64,000 nt of DNA from Sporocytophaga sp. GTDB lineage: Bacteria > Bacteroidota > Bacteroidia > Cytophagales > Cytophagaceae. The DNA is taken from contig NZ_JAGHZZ010000007.1 of NCBI RefSeq assembly GCF_017745095.1, forward strand, positions 259,782 to 323,781, given 5' to 3'. Made by a program: the position numbers and the translations under genes. Below are positions 1-9,172 of the stretch, piece by piece; the first letter of the stretch is position 1, and each line of letters begins with the position of its first letter. Under the pieces are notes generated by a model. That model did no database searches, had not been told where the DNA came from, and was given only the letters and a program-made list of their open reading frames with translations.

Positions 1-2
1 AA

Positions 3-3000
3 ATCGAGGAGGTGAAACCTATGTTCACCAATCTTGATATCCAGCCAGCACATAAAAGGAAGTTCTGTTCGGGAATAGAAAGACTTCACACTATAAAATA
101 TTCTTCGAATTCTACCATCGAAGAAATCATAGAATTATTAATGAAAACAGGCTATGTTGAGTATGCTGAGCCAGTATTTGTGGAAGAATTGCTTTATATT
201 CCAAATGACCCGAAAGCTCAACCCTATACCACTCAAAACGATACCAGCCAATTTTATCTTTCCCGTATTAAAGCATATGAAGCGTGGGATATACACAAAG
301 GTGATACCAACACAGTAATCGGTATTATTGACACCGGAGTTAGACCAACGCATGAAGATCTTAAAGATAATATAAAACGCAATTGGAACGATCCTATTGA
401 TAATATAGACAACGACCAAGATGGTTACATAGACAACTTTATGGGATGGGATCTTGGGGATGGCGATAATGATCCCACGGCGAATGGTTCACCCCATGGA
501 ACCGAAGTATCATCCCTATCTTCTGCAACAGGCGATAATGGTAAAGGTGGAATTGGTACTGGATTTAAATGCAAATTCTTACCGATAAAAGCCTCTCCCT
601 CAAATGCAGGAGGAGCCATAGCATACGGATATCAAGGCCTGGTATACGCTGCCAGACAAGGTTGCAAAGTAGCAAACCTTTCATGGGGAGGTACTGGAGA
701 ATACTCTCAAGCAACTCAAGATATTATTAACTATGCTGCATTAGAAAAAGATGTATTAGTTCTGGCTGCAGCTGGAAATAGCGGTAAAGAACAGGATTTT
801 TATCCAGCATCATATGACAATGTATTAAGTGTTGCATCCTGTGATACTATATACTCACCGTCTGCAGGAAAACTTATTGAAACAAGAAAACTTACCTATA
901 GCACCAATGTAGATATTATCGCACAGGGGATTAATATTACCATAGCTTCCAATAGCGGAGATAACCTATATCTCAGAGATGGAGGAAGTTCCTTTTCAAC
1001 TCCCATTGTTGCAGGAGCTGCAGCTTTGGTGAGATCCAAATTTCCTAATCTTTCGGCCATACAAGCTGCCGAACTTATAAGGGTAACAGCAGATGTAATG
1101 GATACATTCCCTGAAAACCTTGCTTTCCGAGGTAAAATGGGAAAAGGAAGATTAAATATGTTCAGAGCCTTGACTGATTCTATTTCTCCTGCAATCAGGA
1201 TTGCCAATTATACCTACAAAGGGTTATTCGGAGCTTACACTTATGGTGGCGATACTGCTAATCTCTCCATTCAATTTAAGAATTATCTGCAACCATCGTC
1301 GGCTAACCTAGAAGTAACGATGTCTTGTGATGCATCTTTTGTACAAATAAAGGATGATAAAATTAATATCGGAGCAATTAATACACTCCAAACAATTGAA
1401 AAAAATGACGATGTATTTTCTTTAATAATAGATAAAGATGCTCCAAATAATTCATTGGTAAAATTCAGATTTGACTTTAAAGACCCTTCAACAAATTATA
1501 TAGATTACCAATATATCACCATACTTATCAATCCCGATTTTCGAATTGTTGATACTAACCGTGTAAACTTAACTGTTGCTGGCAATGGAAGATTAGGACA
1601 TAGTGATAAAGAAATGAAAAGAGGAGAAGGAATGATATTTCAAGGATCATCTATGATATATGAATCAGGTTTGATGATAGCAACTGATAAAAATACAGTA
1701 TCAGATTGCGTTCGAACCGACCAATATAATACTGATGAAGATTTTGAAGCTACTAAATCAATATCCTTTGTTAAGCCAATTCATTCTAATGAAGAAACCT
1801 ACGCTGAATACCAGGACATGAGTCCAATTGGCACTAAAGTAAAAGTTAAGCAAAGAACTTATGCATGGAAAAATACTCCAAATGATAGTTATGTCATAAT
1901 AGAATATAATATTCAAAATGCTTCGGGCAATACCATCGATTCACTTTACACTGGGCTCTTTACGGATTGGGATATTAATGATTATAACTACAATAGGGCT
2001 GATTATGACTATGCTGATAGTATTGGATATTGCTACAATACATTTCTTAATGGCCTTTATGGTGGAGTTGCAATTCTCACTAAGGATAAGCCTGTCTGCT
2101 TTTCAATGGACAATGGAAATATAGCAGGTACTATAAATCCAAATGATAAAGTAGATGGCTTCACCAGTCAGGAGAAATTCACTACTTTATCGAAAGGTAT
2201 CGGCCGAAAACAAGCTGGTGCAAGTGGGGCAGGATACGATGTATCACAAGTTGTCGGGGTTTCTTTGTACAATATAAAAAACGATGAATCCCGAACTATT
2301 GCTTTTGCTTTTATCGCTGCCGAAAATCTTTATGATTTAAAAATGAGCTCTAGAGCTGCAAGAAGTAAATATCATGAAATCAAGAAGAGCCCTTTACCAG
2401 TTGTGCAAAGCAGTTATTCGTTTTGTAAAGGTGAAAAGACTGATATAACAATAACCCCAACTAATGGTAACACCTTTAATTTCTATAAATCTCCCGGACC
2501 TCCAAATCTATTATATACAGGTTCTGAATATCATATAGGAAATCTTGCCAAGACCGATACTATTTTCATAAGCAATGTTGATTCCTTGTTTGAGAGCAAT
2601 CTTGCTAAAGTAGCTTTAAACTTCTATGAAAGTAGTCGGGCTGACTTTTCTGTAATTCCAGACACAGTAGTTGACATTAATTCCAGAGTATACTTCGTAG
2701 ATCAAAGTTCAAATTCGGTTAACAGACTTTGGGATTTTGGGAACGGCAATACCTCTAATGCGTCCCTAGCTTCATATACTTATGATAGTCCCGGAGCCCA
2801 TGATGTAAAGCTTATTGCAGAAAATAAATACGGATGCAATGACACAATTACCAAAATAATAACTGTAAGAGTAGCAACTTCTATAAATGTCTCAAATGAA
2901 GGACTAGTCAATATTTATCCTAACCCTGTAGAGAACAATTTAACTTTGAATCTAAGCCAGTTAAACAGTGCTTGCACCATTTCAATAATAAATATGCTAG

Positions 3001-3140
3001 GCGAAGAAGTATTTACAGAATATATGGATACACAGGTTAGCAATAAAGAAATAAATACCTCTAACCTTACTTCTGGTGTATATTTATTAAAAATTGTATC
3101 AGGAAATAATACCTTGACAAAAAAATTCAATAAGCTGTAA
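3..3140 (+). CDS. S8 subtilisin-like serine protease with PKD domain and T9SS sorting domain (5' truncated)
   Basis: Secreted subtilase, probably a cell-surface or extracellular protease. The frame is open to the left edge, so signal peptide and true start lie outside; residues here are counted from the GTG at 12. Residues 1-75 look like an inhibitor-type propeptide. The catalytic triad is visible: Asp107 (GIIDTG), His162 (PHGTE) and Ser327 (GSSFSTP), with oxyanion Asn256 (AAGNSG). A long middle region of unknown fold follows. A PKD-like domain lies at about 875-955 (WDFGNGNTS), then a type A sorting domain at about 965-1042 (NIYPNPVENN, ending KKFNKL). This domain directs export through the type IX system with C-terminal cleavage. 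The stop is followed by a good terminator, so it is the last gene of its transcript. Family assignment is firm; the substrate is unknown. Confidence 0.93.
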   Translation: MEEVKPMFTNLDIQPAHKRKFCSGIERLHTIKYSSNSTIEEIIELLMKTGYVEYAEPVFVEELLYIPNDPKAQPYTTQNDTSQFYLSRIKAYEAWDIHKGDTNTVIGIIDTGVRPTHEDLKDNIKRNWNDPIDNIDNDQDGYIDNFMGWDLGDGDNDPTANGSPHGTEVSSLSSATGDNGKGGIGTGFKCKFLPIKASPSNAGGAIAYGYQGLVYAARQGCKVANLSWGGTGEYSQATQDIINYAALEKDVLVLAAAGNSGKEQDFYPASYDNVLSVASCDTIYSPSAGKLIETRKLTYSTNVDIIAQGINITIASNSGDNLYLRDGGSSFSTPIVAGAAALVRSKFPNLSAIQAAELIRVTADVMDTFPENLAFRGKMGKGRLNMFRALTDSISPAIRIANYTYKGLFGAYTYGGDTANLSIQFKNYLQPSSANLEVTMSCDASFVQIKDDKINIGAINTLQTIEKNDDVFSLIIDKDAPNNSLVKFRFDFKDPSTNYIDYQYITILINPDFRIVDTNRVNLTVAGNGRLGHSDKEMKRGEGMIFQGSSMIYESGLMIATDKNTVSDCVRTDQYNTDEDFEATKSISFVKPIHSNEETYAEYQDMSPIGTKVKVKQRTYAWKNTPNDSYVIIEYNIQNASGNTIDSLYTGLFTDWDINDYNYNRADYDYADSIGYCYNTFLNGLYGGVAILTKDKPVCFSMDNGNIAGTINPNDKVDGFTSQEKFTTLSKGIGRKQAGASGAGYDVSQVVGVSLYNIKNDESRTIAFAFIAAENLYDLKMSSRAARSKYHEIKKSPLPVVQSSYSFCKGEKTDITITPTNGNTFNFYKSPGPPNLLYTGSEYHIGNLAKTDTIFISNVDSLFESNLAKVALNFYESSRADFSVIPDTVVDINSRVYFVDQSSNSVNRLWDFGNGNTSNASLASYTYDSPGAHDVKLIAENKYGCNDTITKIITVRVATSINVSNEGLVNIYPNPVENNLTLNLSQLNSACTISIINMLGEEVFTEYMDTQVSNKEINTSNLTSGVYLLKIVSGNNTLTKKFNKL

Positions 3141-3167
3141 ATACTATAACAATTTTCATGATATTTA

Positions 3168-3205
3168 GCCTTCCACTATAAAAGTGGGAGGCTTTTGTTT
3201 TTTTA
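3168..3205 (+). terminator. Rho-independent terminator after the S8 protease
   Basis: A 10-bp stem (3168-3177 with 3183-3192, one G-T pair, 5-nt loop) is followed by a T-rich run (TTTTGTTTTTTT). It ends just before the cinA ATG at 3208, so cinA must start from its own promoter inside or upstream of the hairpin, or by read-through. Confidence 0.85.
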
Positions 3206-3207
3206 TT

Positions 3208-4467
3208 ATGAAAATCATTCAGGCAGAAATACTTACCATAGGGGATGAAATACTCTATGGACAAATTACGGATACCAATTCTCAATGGATTAGTGAACAG
3301 CTTACTTCCATTGGAATAAAAGTTATAAGAAAAACATCTGTAGGTGATGAAGGAAGTGAAATGGTGAAGGCCATTCAGGAAGCTGAGCTTCGAGCAGATC
3401 TGATTATTATTACAGGAGGCCTCGGACCAACTTCCGATGATCTTACCAAGCCTGTTTTAACGCAATACTTCAATACTAGACTTGTTCTTCATGAAGAAGC
3501 ATTAAAAGATCTTACTGCGTTTTTTGAAAGACGAGGCAGAGAACTTACTGAGATAAACAAGCAACAAGCATATCTTCCGGCAAGCTGTTCTATCATCAGA
3601 AACTTTTATGGTACTGCCCCAGGTATGTGGTTTGAAAGAAACGGAAAAGTTCTCATATCAATGCCCGGAGTACCATATGAGATGAAAGCAATGATAAGAG
3701 AGCAGTTGATTCTCAGGATCAGTTCATATTTCAATCCTCCCGTTATCATTCACAAAATGATCCGTACTTCTGGCATTGGAGAATCATTTTTGGCTGAGAA
3801 AATCAAACCATGGGAAGATAACCTCCCCTCTTTCATCAAACTTGCTTATTTACCTTCCCTGGAGGGAGTCCGACTAAGGTTGACTGCCATCACAGACAAG
3901 GTCAATGAGAGTGCAACAGACAATCAACTTGAAAAGGAAAAAGATAACCTGAAAACTCTCATTGATGAATATATTTATGGGTATGGAGAAGAAAATCATG
4001 AGCAGGCACTGGGGAAATTATTAATTAAACATAAGCTTACCATCAGCGCTGCTGAAAGCTGCACAGGTGGATTGGTATCTTTTACTATCACATCTGTACC
4101 GGGTAGTTCAGAATATTTTAAAGGCAGCATCGTTTCTTATAATAATGATGTTAAAATCAATGTACTTGGAGTAAAAAAAGAAACGCTTGAAGAATATGGT
4201 GCTGTAAGCGAAGCTACAGTGGTACAAATGGTTGAAGGAGTACAGAAAATCTTAAAAACCGATATAGCAATTGCAACTACTGGAATCGCTGGTCCGGGAG
4301 GTGGATCAGTCGAAAAACCGGTGGGAACAATATGGATAGCTGTAAGGATTGATGATAAAACCAAAACTAAAAAACTCCAATTAGGGAATATTCGTGAAAA
4401 TAATATGAAAATGACGACCTATGCCGTTTTCAACCTGATCAGGGAAACTTTGCGGGAAAAGAATTGA
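3208..4467 (+). CDS. cinA: CinA family protein, probable nicotinamide mononucleotide deamidase
   Basis: 419-residue two-domain CinA. The N-terminal MoCF/MoeA-like domain (about 4-170) carries TIGDEIL and TGGLGPTSDDLT. The C-terminal PncC-type domain (about 265-415) carries AAESCTGG near residue 283 and GIAGPGGGS. In the family the C-terminal domain hydrolyses NMN to nicotinate mononucleotide in pyridine nucleotide salvage, and the N-terminal domain can act as an ADP-ribose pyrophosphatase. Cytoplasmic. I chose the ATG at 3208 because MKIIQAEILTIGDE is the usual N-terminus; a GTG at 3184 in frame lies inside the upstream terminator stem. Length is normal for the family and both domains look intact. 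Confidence 0.93.
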   Translation: MKIIQAEILTIGDEILYGQITDTNSQWISEQLTSIGIKVIRKTSVGDEGSEMVKAIQEAELRADLIIITGGLGPTSDDLTKPVLTQYFNTRLVLHEEALKDLTAFFERRGRELTEINKQQAYLPASCSIIRNFYGTAPGMWFERNGKVLISMPGVPYEMKAMIREQLILRISSYFNPPVIIHKMIRTSGIGESFLAEKIKPWEDNLPSFIKLAYLPSLEGVRLRLTAITDKVNESATDNQLEKEKDNLKTLIDEYIYGYGEENHEQALGKLLIKHKLTISAAESCTGGLVSFTITSVPGSSEYFKGSIVSYNNDVKINVLGVKKETLEEYGAVSEATVVQMVEGVQKILKTDIAIATTGIAGPGGGSVEKPVGTIWIAVRIDDKTKTKKLQLGNIRENNMKMTTYAVFNLIRETLREKN

Positions 4468-4468
4468 G

Positions 4469-4511
4469 AAAACCTTCAAAAATATTAACTTTGATCGGAT
4501 TTGAAGGTTTT
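4469..4511 (+). terminator. Perfect 12-bp inverted repeat after cinA
   Basis: AAAACCTTCAAA (4469-4480) and its exact complement (4500-4511) flank a 19-nt loop directly after the cinA stop. There is no strong T-run beyond the TTTT in the arm itself, so termination may be weak. Confidence 0.55.
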
Positions 4512-4567
4512 GAATCGAAAACACTTAAGATCACTTTAACTTAACAGGCTAATAGTAAACAGCTTTT

Positions 4568-5905
4568 ATGGCATTAGTAGAAATGGTGATGCCCAAAATG
4601 GGCGAGAGCATCATGGAGGGGACAATACTCCGTTGGTTGAAAAATGTGGGAGATAAAATTGAACAGGATGAATCTGTTCTTGAAGTAGCGACGGATAAGG
4701 TGGATACAGAAGTTCCGTCAACAGCTTCTGGTATTTTAAAAGAAATACTTGCACAAAACGGAGATGTAATTCCTGTCGGAAAACCGATAGCAATTATAGC
4801 TACTGATGGAGATGAGCAAAGTACCTCTCCAGCAGCAAAATCTGCTCAAACTGAAACAATATCAATCAAACCCTTACAGGAGCTTGCTGTAAACAATGAT
4901 ATAAAGGCAAAATCGCACATTTCAAATGGAGAATCATTAAGATTCTATTCTCCACTTGTCATGAACATTGCTCGCCAGGAAAATGTAACCATGGCCGAAC
5001 TGGAATCTCTCAGAGGAACCGGCAAAGATGAGCGCGTTACCAAAAATGATATCCTGGATTACATTCAGAAAAGAAAAACGTCACCAGTAGCTACTTCTGA
5101 AAAACAACAAGGAAAAGAGCCAGCTAAGACAGAACAGAAAAAAGAATCCGCTTCTTTTGAACAGATAAAGCCAGCTCAGTCATTAAGTGGTAATTATGAA
5201 ATTATCGAGATGGACCGCATGAGAAAAATGATTGCGGACAGAATGGTTGAGTCTAAAAGAATTGCGCCTCACGTTACTTCATTTGTTGAAGCAGATGTTA
5301 CCAATATCGTCTTCTGGAGAAACAGGGTGAAGCAGGACTTCATGGAAAAAGAGAATACTGCACTTACATTTACTCCGATCTTTATAGAAGCTGTAGTTAA
5401 AGCTTTAAAGGATTACCCAATGGTGAATGTCTCTGTAGACGGAGATAAAATTATTGTTAAGAAAGATATAAATATAGGCATGGCAGTGGCCCTTCCTAGC
5501 GGGAACCTGATAGTACCAGTAATCAAAAATGCTGATCAGCTTAACATCATTGGTCTTACTAAAAAGGTAAACGATCTTGCAAGAAGAGCAAGAGCTAACA
5601 AACTTACTGCGGACGACCTTTCTGGAGGAACCTATACTGTATCAAACGTAGGTTCTTTCGGAAACATGATGGGAACCCCTATAATCATGCAGCCTCAGGC
5701 GGGTATACTTGCGCTTGGTGCTGTTATAAAGAAACCTGCCGTGATTGAAACACCTCAAGGAGATACACTGGGTATTAGACATATGATGTTCCTCTCTCAC
5801 TCCTATGATCACAGAGTAATCGACGGGTCACTTGGTGGAATGTTTGTTAGAAGAGTTGCAGACTATCTTGAACAGTTTGACATAAACAGAAAAGCATTTG
5901 CTTAA
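4568..5905 (+). CDS. Dihydrolipoamide acyltransferase (E2) of a 2-oxo acid dehydrogenase complex
   Basis: 445-residue E2 subunit with one lipoyl domain. Lipoyl domain: residues 3-77, lipoylated Lys44 in ATDKVDTEVPS. A Pro/Lys/Gln-rich linker follows, then the peripheral E1/E3-binding domain at about 127-164 (SPLVMNIARQENV, TKNDILDYI), a second charged linker (about 168-205), and the catalytic acyltransferase domain to the end with HRVIDG (His415, Asp419). It transfers an acyl group from lipoamide to CoA in the core of the complex. The single lipoyl domain and overall form fit branched-chain 2-oxoacid or a generic Bacteroidota E2; the sequence alone does not settle pyruvate versus branched-chain substrates. 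No E1 or E3 gene is adjacent. Cytoplasmic. Confidence 0.92.
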   Translation: MALVEMVMPKMGESIMEGTILRWLKNVGDKIEQDESVLEVATDKVDTEVPSTASGILKEILAQNGDVIPVGKPIAIIATDGDEQSTSPAAKSAQTETISIKPLQELAVNNDIKAKSHISNGESLRFYSPLVMNIARQENVTMAELESLRGTGKDERVTKNDILDYIQKRKTSPVATSEKQQGKEPAKTEQKKESASFEQIKPAQSLSGNYEIIEMDRMRKMIADRMVESKRIAPHVTSFVEADVTNIVFWRNRVKQDFMEKENTALTFTPIFIEAVVKALKDYPMVNVSVDGDKIIVKKDINIGMAVALPSGNLIVPVIKNADQLNIIGLTKKVNDLARRARANKLTADDLSGGTYTVSNVGSFGNMMGTPIIMQPQAGILALGAVIKKPAVIETPQGDTLGIRHMMFLSHSYDHRVIDGSLGGMFVRRVADYLEQFDINRKAFA

Positions 5906-5931
5906 AACATAATACATCTACTTGATATTCA

Positions 5932-5968
5932 AATAATGCAGGCCCATAAAGGTCTGCATTATTTTTTT
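5932..5968 (+). terminator. Rho-independent terminator after the E2 gene
   Basis: A 13-bp stem with one mismatch (5932-5944 with 5951-5963, 6-nt loop CATAAA) is followed by a run of seven T. A classic intrinsic terminator 27 nt past the stop codon. Confidence 0.9.
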
Positions 5969-6048
5969 AAAGGTTTATTTAAATGAATTCTTCATTGTAA
6001 ATTTTTATATTTAGTCTTCATAAAATTGTTATAAAGCAACTATAGTCC

Positions 6049-6528
6049 ATGAAACAAAAAGCCAAATTATTATTCTTCACCTGCCCTGAAAAAGATAGTC
6101 CATATGTATTGCTTGGAAGAAGGATAAGTAAAGAAGGCGAAGAGTACTGGTGGATTCCCGGTGGCGGTGTAGAAGCAGGCGAAGCGCTGTTCCAGGCTGC
6201 AGCAAGAGAACTAACAGAAGAACTAATACCTACAAAGCAGATTTCCGATACAGTAAACAAATATCAGGAATTGACTATTAATCCTCCTTCAATTCAATAT
6301 ACGACAGGTAATTCTGAAAACTATATCTTCTTTATACAAATCTATCACTACAAAGGAATTCTGGAAGATAAAATCGGCATAGTTGATGAATTTGAGGAGC
6401 TGAAATGGTTTAACCTGAATGATATTCCACAAACCATGTCAAGAGAGTTCATTCATCTTAAGGATTATCTTACAAAAGCAAAGATAGAAGCATTTACACA
6501 AAACTTTGATTATAAAAGATTCTTTTAA
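6049..6528 (+). CDS. Nudix hydrolase
   Basis: 159-residue Nudix-fold pyrophosphohydrolase. The Nudix box spans about residues 39-61: GGVEAGEALFQAAARELTEE, with the catalytic REx2EE core intact; the last Gly of the consensus (GU) is replaced by Ile-Pro. The N-terminal strand region (KLLFFTCPEKDSPYVLLG) and the WWIPGGG segment are usual. The substrate cannot be told from the sequence. It lies 26 nt before the MutS-like gene on the same strand and may share its transcript. Nothing indicates secretion. Confidence 0.88.
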   Translation: MKQKAKLLFFTCPEKDSPYVLLGRRISKEGEEYWWIPGGGVEAGEALFQAAARELTEELIPTKQISDTVNKYQELTINPPSIQYTTGNSENYIFFIQIYHYKGILEDKIGIVDEFEELKWFNLNDIPQTMSREFIHLKDYLTKAKIEAFTQNFDYKRFF

Positions 6529-6554
6529 CATTTAAACAGAATCAAATACTGCAG

Positions 6555-8351
6555 ATGGCAAACCCACTGAATACTTTCCCTAAAGATGTTTATGAAAAAC
6601 AGCTTAAGGCATTCAATGAAATAAAAAACAAAATAGAAAAAGATCAAAGTCTGACAGGCACCTTGCGATTGTGTTCCGCTATTGCGTTTCTGGCTTGTCT
6701 TTACTTTATGTTTCAAGATGCCAATGCTCTTACTGTGATTGGCTCTGCTGCTTTACTCTTTGTATTTATTGCATTTGTAATCAAAAGTTTAAATCTTAAA
6801 AGAAAAAAGAAGTTTTATACAACCCTGATAGATCTGAATCAGGGAGAATTAGATGGACTTGAAGGGGACCATTCTGCATTTAATAATGGAGTTGAATTTA
6901 TCAATCCTTCTCATCCTTACTCCTATGATCTGGATTTATTCGGCGATGCTTCATTTTTTCAATCCGTCAACCGAACATGCTTGCCTGAGTCTTCATTCCG
7001 ACTGGCTTCGATTCTATTAAAACCGCTAAACCAACAACAATATATATTAGAAAGACAGGAAGCTATTAACGTATTAAAAGATAAGATAGAATTCAGACAA
7101 CACTTTTATGCTCATGGAAGTGAAATAACAAATGAAGAAAGCTCACAGAAAGCTTTGTTGGATTGGCTTCAGACAAGTTCAAACATTGTAACCGGATTTA
7201 TAAGAATAGCTTCAATAATAACTCCTATTATATGTCTGGTCTTAATAATTTCCTCCCTCTTTGTAGACGGTCTCTGGAGTTATATTATGCTCATTGTTGC
7301 TTTTCATTGGGCTATATATGGAATAACTGTAAAGAAGATTAATGCATATCACCAGACGATAGGCAAAAAACATAATTACCTGTCGGGCTATCAAAAGGTC
7401 TTAGACCTTATTCGCAAAGAAGATTTTGATAATGCTTCTTTAAAATCATACAAGATCAATGCAGAGGTAGCACACCTTGCTTTCTCCAAATTAAAAAAAC
7501 TAACTGGCCGGTTTGATTATCGACTTAATGGCTTGTTCGGACCTATCATGAACTCATTTTTCCTCTATGACTTTCATTGTATCTATGCTTTGGAAAAGTG
7601 GAAAAAAGAACACCATGACCAAGTAAGTCAATGGTTAAATACGTGCGAATACCTTGACGCTCTGAATAGCCTTGCAGGTTTTGCTTTTAACAATCCAAGA
7701 TTTATATTCCCTATAATCTCAGAAGGTAAACCAAGAGTATATTTCAAATCGCTTGGACATCCACTCATTCCTGAATCGAAAAGGATTACCAATGATTTTG
7801 AACTGGGCTCATCACAGAACTTAATGATAGTAACTGGAGCTAATATGGCTGGCAAGAGTACCTTTTTAAGAGCTGTGGGATTAAATACTTTATTGGCCCA
7901 GACTGGCTGTCCTGTTTGCGCTATTCACGGAGAAGCAACAACACTTGATATTTATTCAAGTATGCGAACTTCTGACTCGCTGAAAGATCAGACTTCCTAT
8001 TTCCATGCTGAACTGAAAAGACTTAAACTTATCATTGACATTGCCCGCAATGGCACACCGCTTCTGATTCTTATAGACGAGATGCTTAAAGGCACCAATT
8101 CTGATGATAAGCTTTCTGGATCTATAGCCATGGTTGAAGAACTAAAAGATTTGAATTGCGCATCTATCATCGCAACGCATGATCTTGCCTTAGGAGATAC
8201 TGAGTTAAAATACCCTGAAAAGATCTGTAATTTCTGTTTTGAAAGTCTTATTCAAAACAATGATGTGACTTTTGATTACAAAATGAGACAGGGAAAAGCA
8301 ACCAATAAAAATGCTACATTCCTTATGAAGAAAATGGGAATTATAAGGTAG
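6555..8351 (+). CDS. Membrane-anchored MutS-family ATPase (no mismatch-binding domain)
   Basis: 598-residue protein with the MutS core and ATPase domains only. Two hydrophobic hairpins are visible: about residues 35-80 and 215-260, each able to span the membrane twice. The MutS lever-like helical region follows (about 270-400), then the ABC-type ATPase with Walker A GANMAGKST (about 428-436), a Q-loop region, and Walker B LLILIDEM (about 503-510), followed by KGTNSDDK and the THD of the switch motif. The N-terminal mismatch-recognition domain of MutS is absent, and it has no Smr domain, so classical mismatch repair is unlikely. Similar MutS-related membrane proteins are common in Bacteroidota and have no established role that I know of. 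Confidence 0.88.
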   Translation: MANPLNTFPKDVYEKQLKAFNEIKNKIEKDQSLTGTLRLCSAIAFLACLYFMFQDANALTVIGSAALLFVFIAFVIKSLNLKRKKKFYTTLIDLNQGELDGLEGDHSAFNNGVEFINPSHPYSYDLDLFGDASFFQSVNRTCLPESSFRLASILLKPLNQQQYILERQEAINVLKDKIEFRQHFYAHGSEITNEESSQKALLDWLQTSSNIVTGFIRIASIITPIICLVLIISSLFVDGLWSYIMLIVAFHWAIYGITVKKINAYHQTIGKKHNYLSGYQKVLDLIRKEDFDNASLKSYKINAEVAHLAFSKLKKLTGRFDYRLNGLFGPIMNSFFLYDFHCIYALEKWKKEHHDQVSQWLNTCEYLDALNSLAGFAFNNPRFIFPIISEGKPRVYFKSLGHPLIPESKRITNDFELGSSQNLMIVTGANMAGKSTFLRAVGLNTLLAQTGCPVCAIHGEATTLDIYSSMRTSDSLKDQTSYFHAELKRLKLIIDIARNGTPLLILIDEMLKGTNSDDKLSGSIAMVEELKDLNCASIIATHDLALGDTELKYPEKICNFCFESLIQNNDVTFDYKMRQGKATNKNATFLMKKMGIIR

Positions 8352-8386
8352 ATTTATTGACTTTATATTCTTAAAAATATTTTTGA

Positions 8387-8423
8387 ATAAATATTATGCA
8401 GAATTCTGATGCATAATATTTAT
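8387..8423. terminator. Bidirectional terminator between the MutS-like and GtrA genes
   Basis: A perfect 14-bp inverted repeat (8387-8400 with 8410-8423) around a 9-nt loop containing GAATTCTGA. The two flanking genes converge on it. AT-rich flanks serve as the U-tract on either strand. Confidence 0.75.
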
Positions 8424-8440
8424 ATAGAGTATTAAATTTC

Positions 8441-8833
8441 TCAGGCTTTAAAAACAAGAATTTTTGAACCAAAAAAGTTTGAAAATACAGTAGTACCGGT
8501 AGCAATTACCTGAGCTACCATTTTGGGAACTTCATAACTCTCCACCAGATATTCAAGAATTAAAAGATTCACGACCAGAGAAAACAGGTAAACCAGGAAA
8601 TACTTTAAAAAATAAATTTTATTAGTGTCTTCTTTAGCAAAGGTCCAGTTTTTATTAATATAAAAACCGGTAACAAGTCCAGCCAAAAAACCTACTGTAG
8701 AGGCTACCAGATAATGAGTCTGAGTAAATTCGGTCAGAGTTATAAAAATGGAATAGCTTACTGCAGTGCAAATGCCTCCAACTACAGCAAACCGAATAAA
8801 TTGATCTCTAAGCTTTGTATTAATCATAAACAA
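8441..8833 (-). CDS. GtrA-like membrane protein
   Basis: 130-residue protein with four hydrophobic helices in the usual GtrA pattern. Helix 1 contains RFAVVGGICTAVSY, helix 2 ends in GFYINKNWTF, and the last helix is followed by SNFFGSKILVF. GtrA-type proteins are proposed flippases or helpers for lipid-linked sugars in glucosylation of surface polysaccharides. ATGs at 8833 and 8827 are both possible; the difference is two residues. No glycosyltransferase is next to it, so the partner is unknown. Confidence 0.9.
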   Translation of the reverse strand: MFMINTKLRDQFIRFAVVGGICTAVSYSIFITLTEFTQTHYLVASTVGFLAGLVTGFYINKNWTFAKEDTNKIYFLKYFLVYLFSLVVNLLILEYLVESYEVPKMVAQVIATGTTVFSNFFGSKILVFKA

Positions 8834-9172
8834 GATTCACACATTTTTCAATGCGGTTCGGCTTCTTAATCTTCAAATTTAACATTAAAACCTGAAGAAA
8901 TCCTGAATTATTATAAAAAAGAGTATTACAATCCTCAAAAAAACATCAAAAACACTAAAAATCAACTAGCTAAATGTGAATTATTATAAATAACGGGATA
9001 TTCTATTTTTTATTTTTTTTACAAAATCAAATTTTCCATTTTCTGTAGTATCGGGTCTTTCGACCCCGACACATTTTAAGAGATGAATATCAAGAGATAG
9101 TTTCAGGTCAAAAATACCTAACGCAACGAGAAATACTGTTAAAGTTTTTATGCAAAAAAGCCAAAGCATTAC
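8834..9172. other. Intergenic region with a small GC-rich hairpin
   Basis: No convincing gene. Around 9052-9068 is a compact GC-rich hairpin (GGGTC 9053-9057 with GACCC 9062-9066, tetraloop TTTC, read as GAAA on the minus strand) within AT-rich DNA, downstream of the small MORN gene. It resembles a short dispersed REP-like element or a transcript 3' end. A 61-codon open frame (9169-8984, minus) starts 3 nt after the MORN gene stop but has no recognisable features beyond a hydrophobic N-terminus. Confidence 0.4.

Noticed and set aside
6..23. Perfect Shine-Dalgarno-like AGGAGGTGA 5 nt before an ATG at 21
   Set aside because: The frame is open through it (Glu-Glu-Val-Lys), the protein would then lack its signal peptide, and Bacteroidota genes rarely use such sites. 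Chance coding sequence.
3184..3207. GTG start extending cinA by eight residues
   Set aside because: It lies inside the hairpin of the preceding terminator, and the added residues are not typical of CinA.
8984..9169. 61-codon minus-strand frame after the short MORN gene
   Set aside because: No recognisable features beyond hydrophobic start; it crosses the GC-rich hairpin at 9052-9068. Kept only as a note in the intergenic entry.
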